Assembly: GCA_029339505.1 (NCBI GenBank)
Contig: JAQISU010000041.1
Span: 7,387,001-7,451,000, forward strand
Origin: Unio delphinus
Lineage: Eukaryota; Mollusca; Bivalvia; Unionida; Unionidae
Reading direction: 5' to 3'
Length of the DNA stretch: 64,000 bases
Position 1 is the first letter of the stretch. Each line of letters starts with the position of its first letter. Shown here piece by piece: positions 24,099 to 36,370 of the stretch. The position numbers were made by a program, and so were the translations under genes. A model generated the notes under the pieces. That model saw only the letters and a program-made list of their open reading frames with translations, made no database searches and had not been told where the DNA came from.

Positions 24099-25492
24099 TA
24101 TACACAATCGTTGCTCAAACAACAGTCGATGTGTGTTTCTTATTTAACTGCACACACAACAAAGCAGCAGACAATGCGGTGGTTGATAAAAGCTTCTCAG
24201 TTTAATAAACATCAAAAAACGAAAGCCGCGAACATGTTTTCTGAGCTTGGTGGTGTTATTAGATGCAATCAGTTGACCAGTATATATTGTCTGCTTTACT
24301 AGCTGGAAATTGCGAGGGCATGACATTGTATATGCGACTTGTGACCTACTGCACTTAGTGCTCAGGTTTTACAGACACATAATGAGTTGTGACAAAAATA
24401 TTTAATAGTTTAAATACATCTGCAATTTTTGCAATGGAATTACAGCTATTATGGATTAGCTGCATGCCACTATGGTACTATATCAGACGGCAAGTAAATT
24501 GTGTTAATACTCTGTTCATGCCATATATTGGACATTGAATGCAGACACAATTATTGAATATTTTAAATCAGCAATTTTCCAATGGAATTGCATGCATTAT
24601 GGATGAACTACATTTGATGACGGCACAATAAAAAACGATGTTGATACCATATTCATTATATAAAGTCAGTTGGGGTGTTATCGATCAACGTGTATTTTCG
24701 GTTAAACAAATTAAAAATTAGTAAAACTATTTAACGCAAAGTAATAACCTATAAATATATTATTCAGCCATTATATTGAATAAGTCTTATTACTACATTC
24801 CATTTAATATTCGTCCAATAATACTCCGATTATTTTACATTAGACATGAATACACATATACGCCAATGCGGTGTTTGCTGAAAAAGATTCAAATACTGTA
24901 AAACCCCGCATTAACACAACCCTGTTACTAACACGATCCAATTTCTTGGACCCCAATTATCGCATTATAGCAGGGTTCCACTATATTTAAAATAGTTACA
25001 ACTTCAAATATAGGCTAAATATAAAGAATCTATGACACATTCATGTGTAATCCTAAATAGGTCTGTAATATAACAAATTTAGAAGAAAATATCTCTTAGA
25101 GTATGTATACTTTAATATGTCTATATGTATTTCCAGAGGAAAAGAGAAATTTAAAAATAAAGATGCATGCATCCAATTTTCTTGATTTGCTACATTTCTT
25201 TCCTCATGTTAAGTATCAGCCAGAATGAAATGAATAAAAAAAAATCAAATTTTAACAACAGTGACCATGATCTAATAGCTATTAACCCCATAATCAATAG
25301 GTCCTTTATTCAACTAATGCAAATACATGTACTTAATTGTATTGAAATCTGTCCAAAAAAACTTAGGCTATCAAATAAAAACCACAACAAATGAATGCCC
25401 AACCACCCAGACAACAGTAAAACTAACACCTCGCAACTTTTGCTGGCAAGGAATAAAAAGTATCTGTGACAAAACCTATGATAAAAAGAAAC

Positions 25493-25692
25493 CTGTTGCT
25501 GAGGAGGGAACTGAGGACCATCAAACTGTCCTCAAGAAAACTGATGATTTCTGAGGTCTCGCCTCCCTTCAAAAGCAGCTCTCCGCGAGCCTTGAAATTA
25601 GAATAACTGAGATTTCGGTTGTTCCAGTCTGCCACTACTTGATTGAGCTTGGCTTCAATGTCCTTCTCCTTCACAGCTGAGATACAAATATC
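25493..25692 (-). CDS. DNAH5: Dynein heavy chain exon F (DHC_N2 linker)
   Basis: The exon has 66 codons plus two bases, starting [20 protein letters not shown] and ending [15 protein letters not shown]. The acceptor is TTTTGTTCTGTAG. The motifs [20 protein letters not shown] and [15 protein letters not shown] match the DNAH5/DNAH8 linker. The donor is unusual: it reads GTTTCT, with pyrimidines at +3 to +6 where A, A, G and T are expected. The next exon begins with the G that completes the arginine codon, which supports this splice site. The open frame running past it (FLFII...) is not homologous to dynein. Confidence 0.95.
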
Positions 25693-26529
25693 CTACAGAA
25701 CAAAAAGAGCTCAAATTACTCAAACCTGAAAACATCTTCAAAACAATAGGGAGAATTGAGTCTGATATCACACACCTGCCACACATTGGTCTAAAGGGAA
25801 AATGAAGTAAAAAAGATAGGTGCAGTGCATTGAAAGACAGATCCATTTCAGGATCATGCTCTTCAGCCAAAAACTGGTGGTATTCAAAATGTTTAAATGT
25901 GTTTTCAATCGACTAATTTCAGCTGGACGGGATAGTATTTTTAGTGACACTCAAACATGAGCATTTTTTTGTACTAATGTAAAAGTTTTTATGTTAGGAC
26001 CACCCACAAGGCATTTAAATTCAACAGCAATTATGTAATAAAATTATTACTTAAAATTTCTCATAACAATTTGATTTAGTTTTGGGATTTTTAAAACGCC
26101 AAAGTTAATATCAGTTATTAAAAAATATATAATTGATGGTTTTAGAATACGTGGCCATATTCTTTTCTACTCAGATGTGGTGATCCTGAACTAAACTTAC
26201 TCTGCAGAACCCAATTTTTCTTTTTAGATTACTATCACCTAGATATCTGACCTTAAGACTACAAAATCTATAAATTTCTTTCCTATCTTTTTATAAATCT
26301 ATCTACAAAGTTTGGTCAAGAAACATGATCTGAACCAAAAGCTTTTTGAGCAAAAAAAAACAATTTATCTTTGAGAAAAACTTGCACATTAAAAATCTGA
26401 TACCAAAATAAGCTGGTCTTTTACTTATCTTAAATGTTTGCTCAGGATATGTGGAATAGAACTAAAGTTAATTTTTGCATACAATTTTCATCTTTTCCTT
26501 TAAATGACTGCGTTTTTCAAAGGCCTTTA

Positions 26530-27130
26530 TTCCCATGGGTCAACTTCGATGGTGGGAGGGATCATCATGCCAAAAAACCACCATTCATTTGATGTGACTA
26601 CATCCTCCAACAATGGAGAATTGTCAGCTTGACACTCCTTTCATGTACATGGCCTGGAAGATGCACAGAATAGTCATCTGTTTCATAGATGACAATTATG
26701 CCAGGACATCAGTGTCACGGTGGGAGGAGGGAATTCAGCAATAGCAACAGGAAAGTACTGAATAATCAAAACTAATTTTACACCCATGAACAGCTACATT
26801 TGAATAGCGGCAATAGCTTTACCATTTCCACTGCATAGCTGAATTGTTCAATTAGGTGGATAGACTGATGATGTTGGTCAAAAACCATTTTTTTTTAAAA
26901 ATTCATGTTGAGGGAGGGGTTTACGTTACAGAATGTTGATATCTCTCTCTTTGTCCACTTGTAGTGCTGCAAAACTACTGGTAGGTCAGAAAGAAAAAGT
27001 GTCTGCACTTTGTTATGCTCATGAATGGAAGAAAAAGAAAAAGGTAGTATAGAATGCCAAAATACTGTCTTCATGATGTTTACCAAGGAGGAGTGATTAA
27101 GGTAAGCCCATGAGGCAAGAAACCTCATGA
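26530..27130. repeat. Interspersed repeat related to 52200-52500 and to the 30331 inverted repeat
   Basis: The words tgatgtgactacatcctcc and aatggagaattgtcagcttg recur at 52355-52405 and, more distantly, in both arms at 30340 and 31030. aatagctttaccattt at 26811 matches aatagcttaccattt near 52290. It probably belongs to a non-coding MITE or foldback family, but I could not define its termini. Confidence 0.45.
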
Positions 27131-27419
27131 GTTTTTAATTCCACAAAGGAGAGGTCTCGATTGGTATGGGACTGATAGGCTCTATTCATTGTTCATTTTC
27201 AAGTCTGCTGTTAAGTTGGGTTACTCTATGGGTCAATCTCCTAATGTGAAAATGGGCTCTGTTATAAAGCAGTAAGAGCCTTCCATAATGATTGCTCTAC
27301 CATTTCTGGACAGATCTAGTTGTGGCTGCACCCAAGAGATCTTTTCCAAAGTGGAAAGTATATTCTTGGAATGGGCACAAGATGGTTTTGGGCACAAGTT
27401 TGGGTTACAAGAGACTGTC

Positions 27420-27567
27420 AACTTCATTTACTGCCTAAAGCATTTGGCAAGCTATTTCACATACCAATGTTGGTTGAGCTGAGACCTGAACCCATGCAGA
27501 CTGAAATGAGATATCAGTTATTTGTAAGGGCATGTGCCTCAGACCACTCGGTCGCCCATGGCCCTTA
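27420..27567 (-). mobile_element. Nin-DC-like SINE, tRNA-like head fragment
   Basis: This matches the head half of the family: gcaagctatttcacatacca, then gacctgaacccatgcagact, then gcctcagaccactcggtcgc. The minus strand therefore carries a tRNA-like A-box (GCGACCGAGTGGTCTGAGGC) and a degraded B-box. The tail half is absent or unrecognisable. Confidence 0.6.
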
Positions 27568-28449
27568 ACTAATAATATACACTGTGCAATGTCAGCCTAC
27601 TTTACCCTATCAACAGGGAGTAGATAATATGAAACACTCAAAACTGTTGCCAAGGACCAAGGAAGAAAGAATGGTTGACAAGTAATCAGATTGTATTTAT
27701 GTATCTGCTTGTGCATACAACAGCAAAACCAACATATACACTAACTGTAGCACAATAGCTCTCCCCTGATTTGTAGAGGGAAACTAACAAAGCGCCTTTA
27801 GTGGGCTCATTTTATCAAGCTTTTTATGGCAACCTAGTACTAAGACAAAGACAATGAAAAAAAAAAAGTTTTCTGTAAAGTTTTAGCATGATTGCATGCT
27901 TCAAACAGGTAATGGAACACTGACACTGAACTTCTATCATATTTAAAACTGTCAAAAGTTTAGGAAACATCTGCTGGTTACCCATCGATCCTAACAATCG
28001 GTTAAATGGGTACCTGATCAAAGGGAAATTGTATTAAATGTGAACTTGAACTGCTTTATTGTAGGTTCATACATGCCAATCCCTAAGAGAGTTATAAGCA
28101 TAATTATTACTAATAAAAACGGAAAAAAGTGTACTCTGAACTTAAAAGAGCAATCTATATATTACATGCCATAATTACAGTAATTTTGTGAAAAAGATCC
28201 ATCAAGTTTTGCTAATTATCTGGACTGGCAGTAAAACTTCTAGTCACAAATTGACTAAATGCATATGGATTAGTTACAAGAGTACAGACACAAAGCAAAC
28301 TGAAAAATTATTTCACCTGTCCTGTTTATGTAACACATGAAAACCAGAACAAAATGGTTATATAAATAAAATTCATTACAAAATAAAAGGCAAAAAACGA
28401 GCATGTATATATCAGTCATAGTTTAGTGCTTATTCAGTGTCTACTGTGT

Positions 28450-29967
28450 TTTTTTACTCATCTCTTGTATTCATTACATGGAGCATCTCATGTCACTGTC
28501 CCCAGCAATAGTCTGCAAGCATTAATGGCTTCCATTTGCCCTGATAGTGTTGCATGAAATCGCTCACAGTGCTCATTGCTTAGTGCTCTAAAGTTTTTTT
28601 TTTGTTTTTGTTTTCACGACTTAACACCATTTTTCAACACAAGATAGGCAGTTTGGTGGAAAAAAATCAAGAGAGTGCAAATATATGCATTTTTAGTGAC
28701 ATGTTGCAACCAAGGCTCTTGTATGCCTTGAGGAGGTTTTCCACCAGCTCCATGTAGTTGTCTGCCTTGTTTTTTCCAAAAAAATTTGTTGCCTCTAACT
28801 GGAAGGCTTTCCATGCTGTCTTTTGCTTGCCACACATTGCACGGTCAAATGCATATTCTCAAAGAAGTTCATGAATCTAAGGACCAACAAAGACACCTTC
28901 CTTTATCTTAGCTTCACTTAACCTTAGCTATTTTAAACAGAGGTACTTTAAAACAGCTTGTGTTTTGTCCACGACCTTCATAAAGTGCTTTGTCAGACCC
29001 AGCTTGATGTGCAAGGGTGGTAACAAAATCTTCCTTGATTCAACAAGTGGTGGATGTTGAACACTTGTCCTCTCAGGCTCCACTGATTGTCAGAGTGGCC
29101 ACTCTCTCTTGATGTAGTGCGAATCTCTCACAAGACTACACTATTCGCAGAGAAAACAACAGTACTTTGTGTATCCAGTCTGCTAACCAAGTAAGAGAGC
29201 AAGAACCTTCAAATTGCTACTGAGCTGCCACTGATGTTGGTCACAACACCTCAAAAGTTGTTTCATGTTTTCATAGGTTTCCTTAATATGGACTGAATGA
29301 CCAACTGGAATTGATGGCAAAAACTTACCATTATGCAGCAAAACAGACTTAAGACTTGTCTTCGATGAATCAATGAAAAGTCTACACTCACCTGCATCAT
29401 GAACAATGTTGAGGGCTGCCATCACACCATAGATGTTGTTGCATGCTAAAAGAACACATTCCATGCAGAAGGAACAAGATCCTTGTGACATTCACTGACC
29501 ATGAAACACTAACTTCACCTGCCAGGAGAATCCACTGCTGGAGTCTGGAGCCCATCAGCTCTACCTTACACTTGGATAGTTCCATATCTCTGAGAAGGTA
29601 ATTCAGTTCACTTTGTGCTGTAAGGTGTGCTTCAGAGGAGGAGGATTGGATAAAATATGAGTCATGTGACACTGATGGTTCAGGATTGGAAGTTCCATCC
29701 TCTTCCTCATCTAACTCAAGTGAGAATGATTCTTGTGCATCAGGAACAAGAAGTCCTTCTCCATGGGGTACTGGGTGTATAGCTGATGGAATGTTTGGAC
29801 AATGCACAGTTTACCTTTTCTTCTTTGACACACCTTTCCCAACTGGAGGCACCATGCAGAAGTAACAATTGCTGATATGATCTGTTGGCTCTCTCCAAAT
29901 CATTGGCACTGCAAAAGGCATAGATTTCCTTTTCCTGTTTAACAGCTGGCAAAGATTTGTTCCACAA
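28450..29967 (-). pseudogene. Broken copy of an uncharacterised repetitive protein family
   Basis: Read in order on the minus strand, the pieces are ELNYLLRDMELSKCKVELMG, SRLQQWILLAGEV, the block NIYGVMAALNIVHDAGECRL, FIDSSKTSLKSVLLHNGKFL, PSIPVGHSVHIKETYENMKQ, then a section with PPLHIKLGLTKHFMKVVDK, EAKIKEGVFVGPQI, NKADNYMELVENLLKAYKSL and finally NEHCERFHATLSG. I know this order from a family that is very abundant and unnamed in many invertebrate genomes (FIDSS-SLKAVLLHNGN, PPLHIKLGLMK, EEQGERFHQD). Its function is unknown to me; its abundance suggests mobility. Several stops and frameshifts and a SINE tail at 28598-28652 disrupt this copy. Confidence 0.8.
28598..28652 (-). mobile_element. 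Nin-DC-like SINE tail inside the broken gene
   Basis: The minus strand reads TGCCTATCTTGTGTTGAAAAATGG...GTGAAAACAAAAAC with an A-rich tail, which is the very 3' end of the SINE family. It interrupts the broken gene between its MSLKMHIF-like part and its NEHCERFH part. Confidence 0.65.
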
Positions 29968-30330
29968 GTGTTACACTATATATGTGTGGCCCACCTCTTG
30001 TCCTATCTCCAATTTTGCAGTCAAATCAAAGCTGATGGGCTTTAATAACCATACTGGTTGAACTGCACTTTTGTGATGCAAAAGTTACTTCACAACATAG
30101 CAGAAGTTATCTGCATTGTTCACAATGCATCTCTGCTCACATTGGCTCAACAGAAATGTGTACCTTTGCAAAATCAAACACTGACAAATAAAAGAGAATG
30201 ACACTGAATGATTTCATGGGCTGATATAAGGCAATTTGTACAGCAAAGAGATTTAAGCTAAGCTATAACTGCATCATCAATGACTTCTAGGAATAACATG
30301 ATGCAATTCATGGCCTGTGGCAGATTGGTG

Positions 30331-31093
30331 TGCAAAAGGCCAAAGGGTCATACTGACTTTTTCTCCACTCTGGGAGGATGTATTAACATCATACAGAGTA
30401 TATTTTCTGCATGTAAATAGATTAGCGAAACAATAACAACAGGATAAGTAATAGCTGCTATTAAAATGCTTTTTTCTTGACCCAGATAGTACCTGGCCAC
30501 CACTGTAGATATCCATAGTGATCAATAATTTCTGTTTGGAAGATTCTTGATCAATCATGATGCAGGACATACAACTACAGGTTGAACATACTTTGGTTAA
30601 ATTTAATTATTACTAAATTTAAGAAAAACAATTAAGATCTAATTTAAGATGTATAAATTTACGTACTTGACCACATTTTGAAAATTTTCTTATTGGCAGC
30701 AAGGTAAATAAAATGGTTCTCACTGAAGAACTAAACACAAAATTCCATGAAAATCTTTCCAAAGCATAAAGTTTAAGACCATTTGTAAATGAATTAGGCA
30801 TTGTATTGTAATCACTTATAATTTTCACAATACAAAAACCAATCTTCAATCAAAACTTCTAAATTATTGAGTCCCTCTCCCACAATAGTCATGAATACTG
30901 TAATACCATCCATTTCTCCATCTGTCTGTTGGTCTGTTCATTATAAATTCTCCTCCTCAACCACTAGGTAGGAATTCATCAAACTATAAGAAATTATATT
31001 GTCCCTGGGATGCAGAAAATATACTCTCTGTATGATGTGAATACATCCTCCCAGAATGGAGAAAAAGTCAGTATGACCCTTTGACCTTTTGCA
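30331..31093. repeat. Long inverted repeat, 83-bp arms, possible foldback or MITE element
   Basis: The arms at 30331-30412 and 31010-31093 are reverse complements with only a few differences. Words in the left arm are tgcaaaaggccaaagggtca, tactgactttttctccactc and tgggaggatgtattaacatc. About 600 bases lie between them with no recognisable gene. Weaker relatives of the arm occur at 26580-26640 and 52340-52400. Confidence 0.8.
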
Positions 31094-31356
31094 GATAAAG
31101 ATGAATGGTTTCATCCTAAGCTTTCACACTTAAAGTCTGTGGAAGTTGGTTACGATCAGATATATAAGAACTTCAATTCTAATATTTTCAAATATTTCTT
31201 TTAAAAATTTGCAGATCAAGTCCAATTTAGATTATTGCCAACTCACTGAGCAGGGTCGGTGGTGGGGAAGTTTGCATTTAGTTAATTTGGGCTGGAAAAT
31301 GAACATGTAGGAATTTGCAATGCTGAATGACTTAAGTGGATGTATTGTAAACTTAC

Positions 31357-31597
31357 TTCAATATCTTCCTTGTATGGTAGCAAGGGTGCTTTCATGATAT
31401 CTCTGAGAGTGAAATTCTCCGATTCAAGGTCAAAAGAATGTCCAGTGAGTTTGGCAATACGCTCCCAGTGACGATCTTTCATGGCCTTATTTGCCATCAA
31501 CTCGAGCAAAGGACAAGTCTCACTGAAGTCATCAATTTTCTTCTTCAAATCCAGGAAGGCTTGCCACTTCTGTAAGCCTTTTGGAAGACGCCGACAT
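31357..31597 (-). CDS. DNAH5: Dynein heavy chain exon E (DHC_N2 linker)
   Basis: The exon has 241 bases: one base finishing the shared arginine, then 80 codons starting [20 protein letters not shown] and ending [11 protein letters not shown]. The acceptor is AAAAATATAG and the donor is GTAAGT. The string [20 protein letters not shown] is a hallmark of the DHC_N2 linker in outer-arm dyneins, followed by [18 protein letters not shown]. In the folded protein this forms the early linker helices that dock over the AAA+ ring. No frameshift or stop is seen. Confidence 0.97.
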
Positions 31598-32566
31598 CTA
31601 TATTTTTAAAAAAAGGAGTAGTCTGGCCTGAGTCTGGTCTGGATTAACTCTATTAACATTTAGCAAGTCTTTTTACTGAGAATAAACATGCACCAGTGCA
31701 TTACTTCATAAATTTTACCACAAAAATAATCTGAAATCTTTAGTTGGTTCATCTTCAGGAAACATGTTCCTACTGAACCTGCTTGCAAAAGGTCACCTTC
31801 AATTAGAAACATGTACCAGATGCAAAGTAAAACAACACTATCTGTATACTATTATGCCGATCTACACTGACAAAAATGGATTAAATGACACAAACTTATT
31901 GAGGGCATCATGTGCACATAATCAGGCAAAACAGCACTGCACTTTGTTAGTACCGGATAATTACTCTAAAAAAAGGATTTCATTAAATTTTCTTTTAAAA
32001 AAAGGTATAAAACATGAAAAATGGTTAAAATATTTCATATATTTTTCACAAATTTAGCTTTTTGAACATTTGGTCCAAAATATTTATAAATATTTTATTG
32101 TATTTGAATATTTCAAACCCAGATATTTCTTGTTTAATTACTGACAACTATATTTTTGCACAAAGTCTAAAATTTCCACATGCTCAAAATTAAATTATAT
32201 ATGCAAATATATTCTAAATAATGGCTCAAGCATGTTCACTGAAAATGTTTTCTATATATACTTACTGCCTGAAAGTGTAATGCATATATTTGAATAATTC
32301 CTCCTAAAGACCACTGCATAAAAACAACAAACAAATTGTACCAGTTATTTAAAATGGAACGCACATTAAACTTAATTTACATGAGCTCTGACCTGTTTAT
32401 ACAAGTTTCTAATCATATTTAATTATAATAAATACTAGCAACTTCCATAAACAGACAAGTTCGGACAAAGTGTTGGCAAATATTCACAGCATTGCATTCA
32501 TTATATTTAGCAAAGCCTAATGCAAATCGTATAAAAATGAAATAGTTGCCATAGTCATATGAAAGT

Positions 32567-33453
32567 CAATGGGCACAACAAAATAGGATGGTAACTGATG
32601 AAGGTAAAACAAAATGTATGATTTTGGGGACATCACAAAAGCTACACAAGTCAGAGAACCCAAAACTATCTCTTGCAATAAGTAATCATCCATTAGAAAA
32701 TGTCAAACATGAAAGGCTTGTAGATGTGTCCATAGATAACAATTTATTATGGAATGACCATATTGATCAGCTTTGTAAAACACTGTCATCCAAAAATTGC
32801 CCTACTCAGCAGACTCAAGAAATATTTACCTATGGAAACTCGCAATCTACAAGTCGTATATTTTTCCAACAATGGATTATTGTTCTAATGTATAGGGAAA
32901 CTGCTAAATCTGAGCTTGACAGGATTTATAAACTCCAGAAACAAGCAGCATGCATAATTTTAGATGCATCTGTTGATGATCCCTCAAAAGCATTATTTAC
33001 AGAACTCAAATGGTTCACAATATATGACAGGATAGATTTTCACAAGGCAGTTCTGTTATATAAATGCCTACATGGAACTGCACCAGAGTATCTTCAGGAT
33101 TTATTCAGGCCTTTTTCAACACAATACCAGTTGAGATCAATATCACATGGAAACCTTCTAGTACCAAAACCAAGAACAGAGCAATTTAAAAAGAGTTTTC
33201 AATACTCTGGTACAGTTTTGTGAAATAAGCTTCCACTACATGTAAAATCAGCTGAAAATATTAGAGTATTTAAGAAGAGATATCATGATCATGCATGTGT
33301 TTCTAATAGATAATGGAATTAGTATTTTAATACTAAACATGTTAAAATAAGCACTAATCATTGCTACCTTCATATAATGTGCATTGTTATACTCTTAAGA
33401 GGGCCTCAAGGGAGAATAGTCCTTGATTAATGAGACACCCTCTATAAATAAAG

Positions 33454-33496
<43 letters not shown>

Positions 33497-33497
33497 G
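32567..33497 (+). pseudogene. CR1/L2-like LINE, truncated RT C-terminus with 3' UTR and (ATT)n tail
   Basis: Plus-strand frame: QWAQQNRMVTDEGKTKCMIL, then VSIDNNLLWNDHIDQLCKTL. A frameshifted patch at about 32800-32890 follows, in which shifted frames read like the family's NLYYNSYI and MDYCSNVWGN motifs. The first frame then resumes with KSELDRIYKLQKQAACIILD, GTAPEYLQDLFRPF and FKKSFQYSGTVL, ending with a TGA in place of a W codon. The 3' UTR (gagggcctcaaggg...aaataaagc) leads to an (ATT)n run at 33461-33497, the same tail type as the LINE at 11613. It is 5'-truncated at about 32567. Confidence 0.9.
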
Positions 33498-33749
33498 AAT
33501 TCACCTGCAATCTCAAGATTCTCAATTCAAACACCACAAGACTAGTGTACTATAATTTTGATTGTTTCTCTATACAGAGCCATCCTTCCACCCCAAAAAT
33601 TCACAGGACTAGCTCTTCAGGCAATTAACACTATCTACTAATTAACATGATATTTATTTTGAATTCTCTCTTCTCTTCTTATTTTTTTCAAGATGAGGTG
33701 TCTTTAGTCAAAAATGTATTTCAAAACTAGACAATTAATCTACTGCTAC

Positions 33750-34090
33750 AGTAAAATATCCACATCCCATACAAATTTTCCATATGGAGTGGATATGGAG
33801 TCCATACATGCTTTTACAGAAATATCCATATGGACATTTTTATTTCATAGCTTAACTACTCTTATGGATTTTAGTGTATCCATATGGAAATTGTATGGAT
33901 TCCTTACATACTTCTTATGGAATATGCAAATTAATCCATGAGATCTGTAGATCCAAATGGAATATAATGAAAATTCCATATGTGAATAATCCATATGGAA
34001 TTTGTCAATGGTCCATATGGAATTTGTAAATGGTTCATATGAAATTTGTAAATAGTTCATATGGAAATTAGTAACAGTCAATCCCATACA
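33750..34090. repeat. CATATGG-rich block with 22-bp tandem units
   Basis: At 33990-34075 four successive units of about 22 bases share tccatatggaatttgtaaat with small changes. Looser versions (ccatatggacattt, ccatatggaaattg) extend back to 33770. It makes a spurious FHM.YSHME-type open frame on the minus strand. Related words (ttccatatagaattctc, gatatggaataa) recur at 36800-36850. Confidence 0.75.
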
Positions 34091-34379
34091 AAATTTTCCA
34101 GGCGGATTTCAGGCATTTTTTTTTTAAAGCAATCTGCCTAAACCAAAACAAATCTGCTTTACATTTCTTTTAAACTGACCAATGATTCTTAGACATCATT
34201 GGGAATCAATGATAAATGTTCACAACAAATTTTAAAATGAATCATACATTTTGTTTTCAGCAACATTATCAAATAAGATTTAGGTTTTTCTTGTCCTCAT
34301 TTTCCTTCTTGCATAAAACCCTAACTCATGATGACATCACTTATGTATTTTTCGTTTCACTTAAAGTTTTGTAGATTTC

Positions 34380-34724
34380 ACAAATGTTTCAACCAAAACA
34401 GTATTTAAATTGCGGTGAGATCTCACTAAAATATTACTGAAATATTTTTGGAGTTTCAAAAATATTTTGGCCAAAACATTCACTTAAGATTTGGCAAGAT
34501 CTCCAGCACTGAAAGTTTGGGAGAGTTTACTAAAATGTTTATGAGATTTCACTAAAGTTTTGCTCATTTTATAGTATTTTACCAAAGTTTCAGTAGTTTT
34601 TCAAACATTTCAAAAGATTTTTTAAAAATAATGAATATGAATTAAACAGGACTTTTGATATTTCAGTTTACATGGATATTTTTGTTAACAGATAAAATTA
34701 AGATATCCAAGGTAAAAGATATGG

Positions 34725-34780
<56 letters not shown>

Positions 34781-36370
34781 GACTTTATTAAGAGAAGGTA
34801 ACTCAATTAGTGACAGAACTAATCTACCTTGAGGCCTTCTATATGTTATGCAAAATATGTACAGTATATGCAACATGATGTGAAGAACTGGGCTTAACAC
34901 TAAATAATTAAGTGATTTTAAAACTCAAACTATCAAGCCTGGAACATTTACACAGGCATCTGTGAACACACAAACATATATAAATTATAAAATATTATCC
35001 TGCATTGAAAAATTCAACTGTGAAAAAAATGCAAAATTACAGAAAAACATCCATTTTATCCATTGATTTCGAAAAGAAGAAATGCTAGGAGCCTACCTTG
35101 TGAATTTATGTCAATGTTGTACTGCAGACTTTGATTTTTGACTAATGTACAAACTATGATGCTGTTTTGGTCTCTTGAATTAGTTCTTGTTTCATAAGCA
35201 GCCATGACAAACATTTATAACTATATAATTACTCTTATTTTATACTCAATTCTAACACACCCTGAATATTTTGATAATATAAACAATACCCACGATATTG
35301 AAGGATGATTTTACTCATGGGCCAAGAAAACTCGGCAAAGATATAACTATCTTTGATAGGCATGGGTATCTGGCAACAATTCCCACCAATGATCTATATG
35401 TTGTCCCTCCTTAATTTCTTGACATTAATCAGTTTGGAGTTATATAACTTTGAAATCTTCCTGGTTCAATTCCATGTCATATTCAGCATGTTAGCCACTA
35501 CTGTAAAGCTCTTTATGGCACAAAAAGCAAAATGCTAGTTATGGCATTCAGTTTTCATACAGACTGATCAATAACGCTCCCATCAAATTTGCATTCAAGC
35601 TATTCTCATTGCCACACATTTTTTGATAATTCATTGGGCAAATACAACATTTTGACCAGTCAGAAAGCTCTTTACTGCAATCATCTGTTAAATAAAAAAA
35701 AATTGAACAAAATCCTTGGAAAGCTTGTTGCGGAATGGGACTGGATAGAACATTATTTGAAGAAAGAAAAACGTTTTGGAGACGATATTAAAAAAGGATC
35801 AATGTCAAGGAAAATCAGATTCAGGTCAGGAGAAAAGTTAAAATCTGTTTTTAAAATGGAAAAAGAAAAAAACTGAGGTCAGTTAAATCCAACTGAAGTT
35901 AAAAATACAACAATAAAATATGACAAATATATTTAACAAGGAAAGATGCGGAAAAAAGTTATTGTGCCCAAAATGAAAACAAAAAGTTACAGCTATGAGA
36001 AGCAGGAAATATAAATCTTGCTGAAAATCATTTAAATTGTACAAGAAACAAAAAATGAATTTTTATTATATCTTGCTGATATTTCCTTCTGAAATGTCAG
36101 TGATATTACAATCACAAAATATCACTATGTGTTCAGAAATTTTGTACAAACTCTCACTGAAATTTCAATGACAAATTCTCAATGATATTTTCAGAAATGT
36201 TGGCAGAGTCAGTGAAATTTTGAGATTGAAATTTCACAGATATTTTCAGAAATTTTAGTAACATCTCCTAAAATACCATAATGTTAGTGAAAAATGACTT
36301 TTGAGTAAATGTCAACAAATTTTAATGTGATTTTGCTGAAAATTCAGTCAAATTTTCACTAGGGTATGAT
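34380..36370. repeat. Degenerate low-complexity block of TTTCA/AAATTT words
   Basis: Two zones, 34380-34620 and 36050-36370, are built from loose repeats of words such as gaaatttca, gatattttcag and tttcactaaa. The zone between has an open frame at 35589-35876 with lysine-rich sequence. I recognise no family in it and do not call it a gene. Confidence 0.4.
34730..34860 (-). mobile_element. LINE 3' end only, with (AAT)n tail
   Basis: The minus strand reads AAGGCCTCAAGGTAGATTAG, then AACTAATTGAGTTACCTTCTCTTAATAAAG, then (ATT)n (34731-34779 on the plus strand). It is the same 3' UTR as the LINEs at 11613 and 32567 but contains no coding sequence, so it is a severely 5'-truncated insertion. Confidence 0.8.

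Larger units (their letters stand above)
20473..24985. mobile_element. Older family-B relative with its own ends, host of a nested insertion
   Basis: The left end tatagtggaacctgctataa and the right end ttatagcagggttccactata form inverted repeats that resemble but differ from family B. The right part (24100-24480) matches the interior of the 17313 element: gcaatcagttgaccagta, cacataatgagttgtgac. The younger copy at 22675-24098 sits inside in opposite orientation. The section 20780-22570 is not shared with the other copies and holds a tandem repeat and a coding-like patch, so further insertions are possible. Confidence 0.65.

Noticed and set aside
35589..35876. 95-codon lysine-rich plus-strand open frame
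   Set aside because: No recognisable family; it sits in AT-rich low-complexity DNA and has no splice or start context that stands out.
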